64,000 nt of DNA from Aotearoamyces nothofagi (GCA_015345905.1 JADDTR010000002.1:930001-994000); one strand, 5' to 3'. Counted from the stretch's first letter, positions 10,092 to 24,395 are shown. Notes: generated by a model from the sequence alone, not told the origin. Program-made: numbers and translations.

Positions 10092-13000
10092 ATGTCTAGC
10101 GGTAGCTACGGGTATGGCGATACTTATCCCCCGGATACAGCACGACAGCAACCATCACGATCGGTACAGCCAAGTCACCAAAATCCAAACCCCACTTCCG
10201 CCTCCACGACACCTTACTATAGCTCACAGGCTGCTGCAGAGGCGGTAGCTGGCTATGCAAGCGCCGATTACCAGTCTCGTCAATATGCGCAGCAACGGCA
10301 ATCCGCAGGCGGCTCAAACTACTGGTATAGCAACTCTCTGAGTAGAAACAGTGGAGGGACAGACAATCTCAACAGCGTTTCTACGGAGCAACAACCAGTA
10401 GCCGGTATCACGTCTACTAGCAGTCATGAATACGATACTACTGGACTTGGAAGTCTAGCATATGCCTCGAGCCTGGATTACATACCCAGTTCAGATGCAG
10501 GGAACCAGCAGAGCGAGAGAGGGTCAATCGCAAATACATATAGCAGCCAGAATCAAGGTGCTGGAACAAACCAAAAAGGCTACCAGAGATCTCCTGCAGA
10601 AAACTTAGAACAAACATATTCCATGGATACGCACTCGGCGACCTCTCAGTCGCAACGACGATCTACTCTGGAGGAGGCCTCTAGGATCCAAGGCGGAAAG
10701 TCGTATACTCTTCCAACTCCTGCAGTAACCTATCCTCAAGCTCTAACGAATAGTTACCCTAAAGTCCCAATGAACACTGCAGTTCCACGGAGCAGTACCG
10801 ACTCTGCTGGTCAGAAGCCTGACAATGCGACAATATCTCGAAAGGCCCCACAGAATGCCTACTCCTCAACTCCCAATTATAGATATTCACAATATCAACA
10901 CCAAGGCGGACAAGCCTCGCCTGAACATATGAGGAAGCAACAGATGCAAACACCCCCAGCAGCATCTATTTCCAGAAAGCGTCAAGCTCCCTCAGGAAGC
11001 ATTCAGCAGAAGTACAATACCCAACCCATCCAATCTTTTATCGCACTGTCCTCTCCAAACCCCAATGTTCAGACTATCAAATCTTCACAAGGTCAAGGAG
11101 ATCAGCACAGCCAGCCGTCTTCCTCAGTAACGCCAGCTAGTCCTCTGTCCGCGAATACGCTGCCACCTACACAACAGCATGGTAGTGGACAGCTACAGCA
11201 GTACTACTCCACGATTTCTAGTGCTACAGACCCACAGCGGTTACCTAATCCAATATACCCTCCACTCCCTAGGCAGCTGCATCATATAGAAATTAACCAA
11301 CAGCCTGAACGCCCTTCATCTCCAAGACCTATGACTGTAGATCCTAGTCATGTCTATAATAGATATCACGAATACCAGAAACAGATTGAGGCTGCAGATG
11401 CCGAACATGCAAGATTGGCCACGCTCAAAGCTGCACAAGACGCAGCCGAAGCTGCTGCGACGCTGGCCCAAGGAGCTTTAAATAAGGCTGCTGTTGAATC
11501 TCCCCAATCCGACGGAGCCAGCGCGGATTCTGAAAAAGTACCATCAGCAGCTGTCGAACTTCAGAGACGAGATACTTCAAGACCACCGATATTGACCCAA
11601 CCAACAACTCACAAAAGTACTAAACCTAGCATTGAAAGTGAGAAGTCGACGCCAGCAAAAGATCCCGGTATTGCCGCTATGGAAGAAGAAATGCGTCTCA
11701 TGGTTGAAAAGATGCGGGAATATCAGACACGGGATCCTAGGCTATTCTCCCAAGTATGGGAGTCTGTGAAGAAGGGGCAAGTTATACAACCTTTGCAGCC
11801 ACAATCCACGGAAAGTGCGACTAGTACGACACCTCTCTCTACTGATAAAGCGCTACCAAGCCCGGTAACTACAGCCGTTGGCCAGATATCTAGGTCTACA
11901 TCTGTGCTAAGTCCGGTTATACCTAGTGCACAAGAGACTTCTTCAGCTGTAGAACAAAGCCGGACGCTAGGCACAATAGCAAAGCCTCGTGCACCGCGCC
12001 AACGTCCTAGCAGGTCGAAAGCAGCTAAAGCAGAGAGAGCTGCATTGAAAGCTGTAGAGAATGCAGCAGCTTTTAATGCAATAAAGGCAGCAGCTGTGTT
12101 AAATGATGCTCGGCCAATCAGTGGTTTCACCACTAACCAAGATTCTCCACAAACTCAGGATGTACAAACAAATGTTTCAACAAGGGCCACTACAGATACA
12201 ACTCTAGCGGAATCTTTACCCTCAACATCTAAGACAACTGCTTCTCAACCCCCGTCGGCCGTACAACAACAAATATCAGCTACTCCATTAATCACGAGGC
12301 CAGTGAGTAAACCGAGTACAAACTTATCGAACCTGAAATCTCAAGGGCCAGTTGAACCGGTCCTTCCGAGACTGTCCGCCCCTGTGGCAGCCGAACCAAA
12401 TCCAGTACTAAGAGACGTCCCAAAGCAATCTCAGCCTAGTCCAGCTCCCAACGGAGATAATTTCACGGCAACTCCTGCCAAAAAAGCAATATTGTGGCCA
12501 GTGAGGCATAGAGCTGCCATTTCCATGACGGCTGCAAATGTCCTAAATGCTATTCCTGAGAATGCTGGAAAGACAATTCTTGCACACCAGGTTAACGGAA
12601 TGCTAGATGGCGATCCAACCTACATTGAATTATGTGAAATGATTGAACGCATGGGATTTAAGATTGATAAGGCAAGATTTGCCAAGACCCTTCTGGCAGT
12701 GATACCTGCACCGAGTTCGACAGCCACACCATCTAATATAGTTTATACACCACCGGCACGCAAAACCCCCTCGCCCTATCCACCGATAGAAGGGAGTCAC
12801 ATATTTACACCCTCATTAGCTCTAGGCACAGACCTAAGTTCAAGCTCCAGTCCAACTCATCCAGGTCGTGGTAGACCAAGAAAAGATGGTCCATCTCCAA
12901 ACCAGCATCACGTTAGTGCAGATAGTCCAGATCTACCAGCCAAAGGTGCGATGGATCCAACGCTGTATGGACATAAGCCAGAAATCCCGGGTACAGCCAT

Positions 13001-15177
13001 GTCATCGCCTATTAAGGGTCCCAAGGAGAGTTCGACGAATGCTATGTTCAGTGTTAACAATGAGAGCTATCCGACGGTGGCAAGTAGGGGCTCTATGAAC
13101 CAGACTAATACGGGTGGCATTAACGATACCATTCATGTTCACATCACAGGCGCTGTCGTAAAGCAACCTCACTCTGCATATGAAAAATATGGAAATCAAT
13201 TCTCCACACCTCACCCAGGATCGCAGCAACGGCAAAGTTATACAGCACCACCCAGCAACTATTGGACTTCACAAGAAAGACTGAAGTCTTATCAAGTTGG
13301 TAAGTTTAAGGTCGCACGTGACCAGGGTACTCCTGATCCCATAAGGAGCGTGCGTGGCCAAGACGACGCATCCGCCAAATCATCAAAACCTCCAAATTCC
13401 AAACTTCCCGCTCCGCCACTTACAAAAGAAATGGCAGCCAGAAAGAGAACTCTAGCAGAAATCATTGATCTCACAAATGATCACGATTGCGAAACGTTAG
13501 TTGTAGTTGAGGATGACGCTGCTACCCGCGACAGTAGACGCGTGCAAGACGTGACGCGAAGTGGTGCGGATGTCTACGGTAGACAGCACAGACCATTTAC
13601 TACTCCCCTCAATCCCACAACTCAACAACATCCACGACCATTCACTCCTAGTGCTGTTGCCCACCCACCTGGACTTGCCAGTTCCAATGCTACTCCGGCA
13701 ACAGGCAATGCTGTAAAAAATCCTTTTAAACACTTTGCAGACATCATCAAGCCCATCGATAAATCAATCGCCCTGCGTAAATCTGGGTACAATCCGAAGA
13801 CTATCGCACGTGATGTTCTGCTTGCTACTTCTCGGCATCCAACTCAGCGTGGCTTGAACTGGCATTTAGAGCAACTGAAGACCCGCTTTGCAAAAGTCGA
13901 CAACTCTTCAGATCTCTCGACATTCCGCTGGGACATCGTAGACCCTGGCGGTCTCCCAGTTGGCTCTGCAAATATGCCTACACCTCCTAATACAACCGAC
14001 CTTAACTCACTTAGTGATACATCTCATAAGTCACCGTCGAACCTATCAAACTCACATAATCCTAGCCCGTCATTAGGTTATGTTCCGCTGCGACCAACAC
14101 GCGGCCGGGGCAGCCGAGGACCGAGGACAAGTGGTCGGGGTGGCTCTACAACGTCTCTCGACCCAACGCCTACTCGCCCAAGTGGGCTTCGGAATTCAAG
14201 TACTCTTGCCGACTTTGCTGTAGTGATTGGCGCTCACGATGCACCATCCAGAGGCCCTGGCCGCCCTAGAAAGAGCGAAGCTGATGAGGCGAGCGTTACA
14301 TCTTCAGCACGTCGACTTCCTGGTCGGCCTAGGAAGAGCCTTCTCGAAGTGACTAGCACCCCAACAATATCTCCACAACGAGGCCGCCCACCCAAAAGCG
14401 ATTCCAGAGGAGTTGAGATGCATACTGATTCCCGTAAGCGGCGCCCTGGTCGACCTGCTAAAATTCCGCGGCTCAATGGATCTCAGTCAGTACATTCAAC
14501 AAAAGAAAAGGCACTACCAACATATTTCCCCTTTCTTTGTGAATGGAAAGACTGCAAGGCGGAACTCCACAACCTAGATACTCTTCGAAGGCATATCTTC
14601 ACAGTTCACAATAAGGTTGACCCATCTGGAGGCTACCCCTGCCTATGGTCTAAATGTGGCATCACTGAAGAAGTCCGTGACAAGGTCACACTTATAGCAA
14701 AGATTGTGCATCGAGATCATAACTTCAGTGCCATGGAGATTTTTAAAGATCACATCGAAAAGGCTCATCTTACCCCATTTGCTTGGCACATGGGAGACGG
14801 ACCTCGTGGCAGTCTGGGTAATTCCTCATGATGAAATTAGTTTACTTTATACTAATACTCTATCAGACGGTAGCGAGTCTGATATGTCGTATCTTAATGA
14901 TGAAGATGGTCGACAGGTGACACCATCTTTGGAGGGGCAAGTAGTGGAAGGCGGGTCTGCTAGAAGGAATAACGAACGTCGCCATGAGAAATGCAGACCT
15001 ATTTTTAGTGAGGCTATGGAGATTGCTGATGAAATTGCCACTGAGGAAGAAAAGTGGCTTTTCATGTACAGTGACAAGAAGACTCAGAGGATAGTTCCTT
15101 ATGATGATATGATATTGGCAGCAAATCGAAGGCAAGAGGAGAGAGCACTTGCAGAGCTTGAGAATACTGCAGCATAA
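10092..15177 (+). CDS. Large disordered AT-hook and C2H2 zinc-finger nuclear protein
   Basis: Two exons (10092-14817 and 14867-15177; intron with ACTAAT branch site and CAG acceptor, phase exact) encode 1678 residues. Residues 1-800 are rich in Gln, Ser, Thr, Pro and Tyr, with an Ala-rich coiled-coil-like stretch near 430-460 and another near 640-670. A conserved-looking helical block spans ~805-875 (LNAIPENAGKTILAHQVNGM). AT-hooks (GRGRPRK, GPGRPRK, PGRPRK, RGRPPK, PGRPAK) occur near 924, 1388, 1410, 1430 and 1450; these bind the minor groove of AT-rich DNA. A second folded block at ~1210-1270 (FKHFADIIKPIDKSIALRK) lies between. C2H2-like fingers follow: CEWKDC...H-x4-H at ~1481-1505 and CLWSKCG...H...H at ~1516-1560. 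An acidic C-terminus comes from exon 2. Role inferred: chromatin or transcription factor, possibly a remodeller subunit; the exact family was not recognised. Confidence 0.9.
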
Positions 15178-15933
15178 GCAGATATTTCAGGTGTTCCGAG
15201 ATTGTAGTACGGAATATGGGAGGAATTGTTTTGAATGGCTCCTGGATCATTCATGGCAATGCGTAATGACAAATACCAAGAGGGAGAAATGTCTGTAATG
15301 TGAAAGGGAGAAGGAAGCCTGCGCAAGGCATAGTAGGCACTTAGCAGCCAAACACTGCTTTGATGGCCATGGGGTCCGGCATACTCACTCGCTGGAGATA
15401 AGCTTTTAATTCAACTATATCTTTGCTAAAATTCGCGAATTATAACTACATAGCAGAATAGCGTATTGGAGAGCAGCTTCTAGAACGTAAGATACTGTTG
15501 AACACATTAAGCAGCCTTCAAAAGTTGATGTGCCAATGAGACATAAATGATAAAATATCAAATATCCAAATCTTATATTCCAATTAATTAAATTATAATC
15601 ATCTTAAATCTCCCAATAATTTCATATCCAATATTCAGGCTCTAAGCCCTCCTTTTCCAAGTACAGACTATATTCCAGCTAAAAGAGTCGGCAATTCCTT
15701 CTCTTCTCCTATATAAACATTACAAAACCATCCTAACACTAAGAAGCTTTTACAAAAGCACTTTTTACCAAAGAAGGCAATATATTCGACATATATATAG
15801 AGCGATATATAGGTTGATTCCCTGGTAGATATTGCAATATATAGTACTATATAGAAGAATATTAGACCAAGGTCGATGTATATATCCTAGTAGTACTATA
15901 TTGCATGCCTCAAATCGGTTGAGAAAGCCTATC
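15178..15933. other. Intergenic grading into AT-rich decayed DNA
   Basis: The first ~300 bases are the 3' UTR of the AT-hook gene. From about 15540 the sequence becomes strongly AT-rich with many TpA steps, like the retroelement to its right but outside its terminal repeat, so the AT mutation spread past the element or an older relic lies here. No gene. Confidence 0.55.
15929..15933. repeat. Target-site duplication, left copy (CTATC)
   Basis: CTATC directly before the left LTR, identical to CTATC at 24391-24395 after the right LTR. A 5-bp duplication is the normal size for Ty3/Gypsy integrases. Confidence 0.88.
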
Positions 15934-16147
15934 TATCACGTCTGTATATAGAGTACAGAGTAGCAATATCTACAGAGAGGTCCTCTTTTTGATGATGTAA
16001 AGTCTGAGTTGTATTTGTATAGCCGAAGCCCTATTTATACAAGCTTGCTTAAGGCGAACTTGCTTAGGTTACAAGAATAGAACTACAGAGTAAGATATCC
16101 TCTGTAACTTAAGTGACTATAGAGTAGTATCCTCTTATATCCTCTCA
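15934..16147 (-). repeat. Left LTR (element's 3' LTR)
   Basis: 214 bp, aligned without gaps to 24177-24390. About 27 differences, all transitions, nearly all with A/T in this copy and G/C in the right copy. It begins TATCACG where the right copy has TGTCACG, and ends CCTCTCA in both. Confidence 0.93.
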
Positions 16148-19100
16148 AGTCTCTACTACTGATAAAGAAGATATATACTCCTATATTTAACGTTATACTA
16201 TTTCTTATAGATCCCCTTCTCCCTCTGAATCTTTATTGCCATTTCTGTAAACGTCCTATAGATTTGGATATATTCCGTTTCTACTGCCTCCTTGTTCAGA
16301 GTTTTTTTGAGAATAGTTATTGCTCCCAAGTATATAGATTCTACTGTTGTAATAAGAGTATTTGTAGCTCTCAGGACTGTATTTTTCTCATCTCTTATTA
16401 CCGTTTATAGCAGTATATCCTTTCTTAACAATTCTACTCTGAGCTCTCTATTCTAGATTTGTAGCTTGTCTATTGTTACAGAACAGTACAGGAACTGGGG
16501 CGAGACTCTGAGAGTCCTCTGTTTGTTGTTTGTTATATTTGTATTGTTTGCTTCTCTCTGTTTGTAGTTTGCACTTTAGGTGTTTGTTGTTTGCCTGGTT
16601 TGTTTCTAAAGACGAAGCACCTGGCTAGACGTCTCTAGGACTATAGATAGCAGGCTTACCTCTGCTACTCTTTGCTCTTTAGCTTTATAATAAGACTATT
16701 CCCAAGCTACACCTTCCTACCTACTTTTTCCCCTTGTAATAACCTTGTATTTTCGCTACCAGGGCCTTCTTTCATCAGGTCCCTCTTATATCTATTTCGT
16801 TTGTAGCCGGTTCTAGTAATATATCTTCTTCTTTGCTATTGTTATTGTTGTTATCACTGATTTTGATTGTATATTTGGACATTTTTATATATTTCTTTTG
16901 TCTATCAAGGCTCTGGTTTCACTTCAGCAGCCTTGTTTAGAGTGTTTTATTAGACATTATATCGGTTTCAGTGGTCTTCTGTTTTTCTGGAGTTTAAGTA
17001 GATTCTACTTCAGTTACAATATTGCTGTCCTCGATTACAGTAGCTTTGTCTTTTATAAAGGTATAAAAGGTTATATCTATAGAGTCTATTCTTTGTACAA
17101 GATATATCTACTAAGTCTAGAATTTTATAGCTGTAATAATACTCGTTGTTGTATATCTGCTTGGTTTAATTGAACTATTGCCTCTGTTGAAAGGCCTTCT
17201 CTAGGAATCTAATACTGTATTTTTCTCCCAGTTTAGAAGTACCTTTCCTTTGTTCTACTATATTGTCCAAATGTTTCTATCTTGCTTGAATACAAATTTC
17301 TAGTTGGTAAGATAAAATTGATATATAGCTGAGGTCTTTTTTCTTTTGGAGATATTTTCTAGCTCTCTCTCAATTTCAAGTATTCCTGCTGTATAGTTGT
17401 CTATTCTATAGTCTTGAGGTATTTCTTTGATATTCTAAAAACAGCTCTTGTTGAATTCGAAGAGTGGTCTTGATACAATATTACTCTTTATTGTTACTAT
17501 TCAAAGTAGGCTTGTATTCCCTCTATTATTGTTTTTGGAAGGTATAACTATAGATATAGTAGTAAGGATTTGTTGTACTTTATAGTATATTATTATATTA
17601 GTCGTTGTATATTTATATATCACTCTTACTAGTCTTATAGTTATCTCTAGTCTTGTAGCTTCTATAAGTTCTATAATTGTAGTTCTTTTATTGTATAGTA
17701 TATAGTATAAAAGTAAGGTTAGAGAGTAAGGTTGAATTCTTTGTTTTCTTTCTATACTTGGCTGGTTGCTTTTTCTCTTTAGTGAGGTTATTTGCTATAA
17801 AGAGTATCTACTAGTATATAGATTTGCAGTAGAGAAGGGCTGTATTGTTGTTGTTTAAAAAAAAGAGTTGTAAAGGAGCAAAGTTGAATACTATATAGAC
17901 TAACTTTTTCTAAGTAAATACTTGTATTGTAGCTGTCTAAAAGGTGAATAGTTTATATTGTCTTATTATAATAGTACTTGTTCCAAAAATTTCTTCTTTA
18001 GGATAGATGTTTTTATAGAGTCTGTTTCTATAGTCTTCCTTGTCCCTATATCTACTTCGGCTTTTCTGGACTTTTGCTTGATTCTTTGCCATTTGCTGTC
18101 TTATATTCTTCTACTATTTCTTTTGTATTTTCTAGTTCTTTCTTAGTTAGCTATTTGTCTTCCTCGGCTCTTATTCCTTTCTATTTAACCAAGTATTTTA
18201 TTCTTTCTATAGATGTAACTTTCTTGTCTAGTATTTTCTTGAGCTCAAAGGACTTCTAGTTCTTAGAGTTGCCTTCTATATATACTACCTTAGATCCTTT
18301 AGATCGAGATTGTTTGTATAGATCTTCTCTATATAGTTTCAGTTGTACTATTGATACAACTAGATATACTTACTAATATTAGAGAAGATCTAGTTTATAT
18401 AAGAGCCTTCCAATATATTCAATAATTTTGAATAGTCTATAGTATTGTTGTTCCAATTTAGAATTTGTAGTAGAAATACTATATCCCTTATAGAGGTATA
18501 GGAAGACTTTTTCTCCAATATTGAAGAAATATAGTATCCTTTTTTTTGTTGTAATGTTTCTTTATTTCTATTGCTACAAGAGCTATTGTATCTCCTACTT
18601 CTACTCTAGCTGCTAGAGAATTTGATATTTCTAGTATCTATTTAGTTATATACAACATTGTATATAGTGTAAATCTATATATAACTTTATTTAGAGAGAG
18701 TCTTATTACTGCCTTTATATTGTTTATATTGTATTGTAGTTTAAGAAGATATAATAGCTATATATCTATATTGAGAATATTGTACAGATAGTATTATAGT
18801 ACAATTTCTACAGTTTGGTTTATTTATTTACTTTGTCTATCTATCTATAGATAGTAGACTATTGAATATAGGAGCTTTACTTCTATTCATTCGAATATAG
18901 TTGTCTAGAACTCTAAGATAAATTTCAGATCTCTATCTAAGATAAAGATCTTAGATAGACTCTAATCTAAGTCTTGTAGACAGTATATTACTACTGTTGT
19001 CTACTGTTTTACTGTCTATATAGCTTTCTCTAGTATAAGAGCTATATATTTAGAGAATTTGTCTGTAATTGTTAGTAAGCAGTTGAATTTCTCTATAGAT

Positions 19101-22100
19101 TCTAGAAGTGCTATTATAAAATCTATTATAACTGTATAGAATAGTATAGATAGAGTTAGGATCGATTGTATTGCTCTGTAAGATATATATCTTTTAGTTT
19201 GATATACTTTGTATTGTAGACAATACTTGATATATTTATATAGTTTCTTCTTTAGCTGATATATATAGTATACTAATATTAGTACTTTATATATTTTTCT
19301 ATAGCCTGTATAATTTATACAATTATATACTTGCTGGAATATATCCTTTAGATATACTTCTAATATATAGAGTCTCTTTGTATCTATATCTATTTATAAT
19401 AGGAGACCTTTCTCTATTATAAATAAAAGGGTAGCTTTGTTTTTATATAAAGTGTTATTTTGCTCGAGTATCTCTTTAATATACTTCTATTTACTGTTCT
19501 TATTATATCTAGTCATTAGTCTTGCTTTAAATTCTTTAGATATAACTGTAATTGTAGCTGTAAATTTGATACTGTCGATTGCTTGTATATTTACTATTTC
19601 TCTATATACTATTATATAGAGTATATCCAGTTCTCTCTCAGCATTTTTTAGATAGACAGAGCTGTCTATTAACAGTCTCAATAATATATCTGGTACTATG
19701 TTCAATTTTCTAGCTTTGTACTAGATTTTTACATTAAACTGGTTTATAAACTCTGAGGCTCTTATTAAACAGAGGTTAGATCTTTTGGCCGATATAGTTG
19801 TAGTAATATTTATCTGTTTCACTATTTCTACAATAGCTCTATAATCGATAAAGATCAATACAGAAGTAATCTTAGTTGATTCTATTATATATCTGATTTT
19901 CCTTATCATCTATATTACTCTAGCTGTTTCCAGTTCTATAGGCTAATAGTATATCTCTATATCTAACAATATCCTTGATAGGAATAGAATAGACTCAATT
20001 GCTTTATAGAAGAGGTAAGTTTCTTCCCTTAGATTGCCTTTTATATAGTATACTATCACTCTATATCCTCTTTCTTTTGATCTATCAAGATCTATATACA
20101 ATTGTCTTGTAGAGTCAAAGTAAACCAGTATAGTTTTTTAGGCTAGGCAGTACTAGAGCTGTATAAATACTGCTCTTTCTTTATCTGTAGAATATATAAA
20201 GGCTTCTCTTAGTACAAATGTTTGATATAGTTTTCCTTTAATCGGCCCTCTTTTCAGAAGCTCTATTTTGTAGTCCTGAAGTAGTTTTGCTATATCTATA
20301 TAGCCTGGAATATATCCTTGTAGAAATCCTATCATTCTAAGGTATTGTTCGAGTTCTTTAAAGATATATAGAAAGGACAGCTTTATAATAGCCTCGAGTC
20401 TCTCTATAGTTATTAAGAGATCAAGTAAACTTACTTTCTAGCTAAGGAGTATTACTAAAGAGTACTCTAGAAATATCTTCGAGGCTTTTGTTATAATGTA
20501 TTTTTTTACAAAGAATCCAAATAGTTGATAGAGGTATAATATATACTCTGTCAAAGTATAACTTGCTATAATTATATCATCGATATATACTTGTATATAG
20601 AGGAATTCTTATAATAGTATATCTATATATCTCTGTATATATACTAGTATATTATAGTACTCTATTACTGTTATATTAAATGTCTCTTAGCCCTGGTATA
20701 TAACTACTATAAGCTTATATCTATATTTAAAGTAAATCTTCTATTGGTAGAAAAATAAAACTAGATCTATTACTACTATATAATTATACCTATAGTAGTA
20801 TACAATGATTTTATCTTATAGTAGAAGTAGATATATATCTAGAATTGTCAAGGTATTCAGTCTATAAATATCGACTACTATATAGTCTTTTTATTGCCTA
20901 TTAGATAAAGTTTTCTAAACTATAAAGACTAGATATATAAAGGATATATTTCCTTGTATAAAGTCTATTTTTCCTTATATATAGAGCTTGTTGAAGGTTT
21001 TATCTATTACTATATAGTCCTTTAAGTCCAGTAGATAGATCTTCACTTTTCCTATTACTTTAGACTCCTAATTCGATTTTAGTAGAATTGTTATCTACTC
21101 CTCCTCTAGAAGGTCTATATATACAAGGTCTTAGAAGAGTATTAGAAATTCTTCTAATACTACTGTCAATATCTGTCTTGTTAGAGCAGTCTTATATACT
21201 ATAGTATTGCTTAGTAGTTGTTCTTCCTTTATTGTTTCCTTGTTTTTACTAGTCTACTATATAGATATTTGTAGCCCTTGTATTACTATATTAGTGAAAT
21301 ATACCTCTGTTTCTCTATAATTGTTATAGTCGATGTCTACTATCTTACTGAGTTGTAGATTCTATTGTAGGGTTTGAGCTTTGTCTATATTATTTCTAGC
21401 AAGTATAGAGTTGTAGTTGGAACTTACAAGGTATATATATAGAGAGACATTGTATATATCCAGTTCAAATATATATTTCCAATTGCTGGCTATATAAGTA
21501 TATCTTATTAGCAGTAGTAAAGATGATTGTAGTAGTATAATTATCTCTTGTATAAGTACTATTGATATATACATTGGTAACCTTCTTCTTGTCCTTGTTT
21601 CTATTGGTATTATAATTCTATAGCTACTAATATCTACTGTATTACTGGCAAGAGAAATTTCTATACCTTCTAGAACTAATATATCTGTTTCTATAAGTAT
21701 ATTAGTCTACAGTTTATCAACTAGATATACTTCTTATATAATATATACAAAAGCATCCTTATTGTTTTTATCTATTCCTTGAAAGTAGAGGTTTAGAATA
21801 GTATATATAGAGGAATTGTACTTAGAGGATCTAATTTCCAATACTTGTATCAATATAGCTATTTTATATATCTCGATTTCTAGAGCAATTCTTTGTAGTT
21901 ATATTCAGTCAACTAGTATTATAGAGTATCCAGTGTTGAGACAAATTGACTTGGGCTTTTTGTCTATATCGAGTTGAATATTTGTAGTTATATATTTGTA
22001 ACTTCGAAAGCCGAAGCCAATTCCAACATTGATCTGGGCATTTATATTGGATTTGATAATAGAGATTCTAAGTAGAGCTATTGGTATTGTATTATATATA

Positions 22101-24176
22101 TCAGTAGACTTGTATACCTTAGGCTTGAAGGTATCTGTCTTTAGATATTCTCTATATAGATATTAGTATAGTTGGTTATTGCTTGTAAAAATCGCTTGGT
22201 ACCTTCTACAGCAATAAGATTTACTCTTATAATATACTTGTATATAGTAGACTATATTTTCCTAATTATATTGTTTGATAGGCTGTTCTAGTTTCCAGTT
22301 GTCTATATTCTCACTGAAGTCTAATAGTAGTTCTTTGCTCTTACTGTAGAAAGTATCGTTTGCTGCTTCTTCTCTGTTGTTATAGATAGTATCATTGTAT
22401 CCAATAGATATACTGTTCTTATATTCTTAGATAAGGATATTGTATACTTGTATATAGAGGTTGGCTTTATAGTTTAGACATTGATAGAGCTGCTATTTTC
22501 TATTTGGTATATTCGATTGATTACAAGGCTACAATTGTAAAGTATATATATTTCCAGCAGTTATTTGTAGTAGGCCGATGTCTAATTACTAAGTAGGTAA
22601 TAGATGTAGAGCTTGGATAGAGAAAGGAAGGTTTGAGATTTGTCTTCCTCTATATATATACTGTTGTCTATTAGCTAGTTCTCCTCCTGAGTTGTATCCT
22701 CTATATTCTTGGCCTCTGAAATTGTCTCTAGATATATAGCTCTATATAGAGAAAGCTTGATACCTGTTGTTCTAGAGACATTGTCTCAACGAATATTGGA
22801 AAAAATTACCTCGACAGTTGCTAGATAGTTCAGCCCTCTAGCTATATATCTCAAACTACATTTCCTTCTTAGCTTCTAGTTGTATAATAAATGATGATAC
22901 AGAAGTCATTTCAGTAGATATATCTACAAATACTCTCAGTCTAGGCTCAATGTTTTGCTAAATGAAGTTGAGTTGATTGATTGTACTATCAAGGTCTACT
23001 GATTTTGTATATTATATTATAGTCTATATATATACTATTGGTTTATATCGTTTCTAAGTATCAGCAATGGTATATTTCTCTGTTATAAGGTTATAGAGTA
23101 CTACTACTATTGGTTCTTTAAAACAGTATATAAATACCTTTGTCTATTCCTCTACTCTGTTGTTGACTAGTTGTAATCTGACTCTCTTAAGCTCAGAGAG
23201 CTTGGCAATATACCAACTCAGTATAGCTCCTTATATATATATATTTAAATTTGTATATATAAGTATAGTACTCTTGATTTATACAATATCTTTGATTCGT
23301 TTGACAAAAAGGTATATACTATAAAAGTATATATCCTTGCTAACTTGAACAATCTTGCCTTTGTCTATAGCCTCTAGAAGCTAGAGGTCAAAGTATCCAA
23401 TATTGTCAGCCCTCTATATTGCTGTATTAGAGCTTGTAGTTACTGGTATTGAGAGGGTTCCTTGTATATATTCGTTGAAGCTTGCTATAAAATTGTTCAG
23501 TATTCTTTATATCTCTGTATATATATACTCTATTATTAATTCCTGTTCTGATATCTCTGGTATAGTACAAGCTGGAGAATCTTCTAGGTCAAAGTAAGAT
23601 AAGAGTCTTAAGTAACTATTGAGAGGTAGTATATTAGAAGGTAGTAATAAGCTTTCAAATATAGGAGTAAATTCTTCAATAGACAGAGTGATAAGCGATG
23701 ATAATATAGAGAGATTTAATAACTATACTATAGTAGCTCTCAATACTGATTTTAATATAGTCTACTATATAGAGAACTGGTTGATAGAAACTCTACTGCT
23801 CTAGATAGATTATAGTAGTAAGCTTTCTCTTAGAGAGTCAATAAGTATTACCTGGATTCGGTTTTGTATTTCGGCATCAATATCGTCTGTATAGAAGTGT
23901 CTATAGTCGATGAAGTTACAAAGCTTCAATACAAGGTCGATTGTAGTAGGATTAGATATATAGAGAGTTGTAGTTTACCAAGGGCAAGAAGTGAAAGTAT
24001 ATATAGGTTACTAGAGTAGAGGCAGATACAGAGAGTTTTCTATAGAGTAGATTTGGACAGCAGAAGGGTGTTAGGTCAATTGAGAATGAAAGAAAGAAAG
24101 GTGCTTAAAATTTGGTGCTGGGATAAATCGGTTGATCGCTCTCTCGAGCTGGTGATGGCAAGAATTGCTACCAGTT

Positions 24177-24390
24177 TGTCACGTCTGCATATAGGGCACG
24201 GAGTGGCGATACCTACAGAGGGGTCCTCTTTTTGATGATGTAAAGTCTAAGTTGCATTTGTATAGCCGAAGCCCTATTTATACAAGCTCGCTTAAGGCGA
24301 ACTCGCTTAGGTCACGAGAACGGAACTACGGAGTAAGGTGTCCCCCGTGACTTAAGTGACTACAGAGTAGTATCCTCTCATATCCTCTCA
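24177..24390 (-). repeat. Right LTR (element's 5' LTR)
   Basis: 214 bp, gap-free partner of 15934-16147 with intact TG...CA ends. It is clearly less AT-mutated than the left copy, as is the ~140 bp of element sequence just inside it (from about 24030). Confidence 0.93.
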
Positions 24391-24395
24391 CTATC
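24391..24395. repeat. Target-site duplication, right copy (CTATC)
   Basis: Matches 15929-15933 exactly, marking a single insertion event with both borders preserved. Confidence 0.88.

Larger units (their letters stand above)
15934..24390 (-). mobile_element. Ty3/Gypsy chromovirus-type LTR retrotransposon, full length but decayed
   Basis: An 8457-bp element bounded by two 214-bp direct repeats (TG...CA ends) and a 5-bp target duplication CTATC on both sides. Its coding strand is minus. Family parts can be recognised in the expected Ty3/Gypsy order reading right to left: a probable gag region (about 22300-23850), reverse transcriptase with YIDD near 20571-20588 and the connection/RNase H part around 20150-20340, an integrase core around 18890-19145, and a chromodomain-like remnant near 18150-18260. 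RT before integrase excludes Ty1/Copia, and the chromodomain points to the chromovirus branch. The interior is extremely AT-rich with many breaks throughout, so it is a fossil. The base composition and the one-directional differences between LTRs indicate RIP or methylation-driven C-to-T decay, which makes dating from LTR divergence unreliable. Next to the right LTR on the element strand is TGGTAGC, a possible tRNA primer site start. Confidence 0.93.

Noticed and set aside
16898-19909. Short open frames on both strands within the AT-rich island
   Set aside because: They are fragments or shadows of the decayed Ty3/Gypsy element, not host genes.
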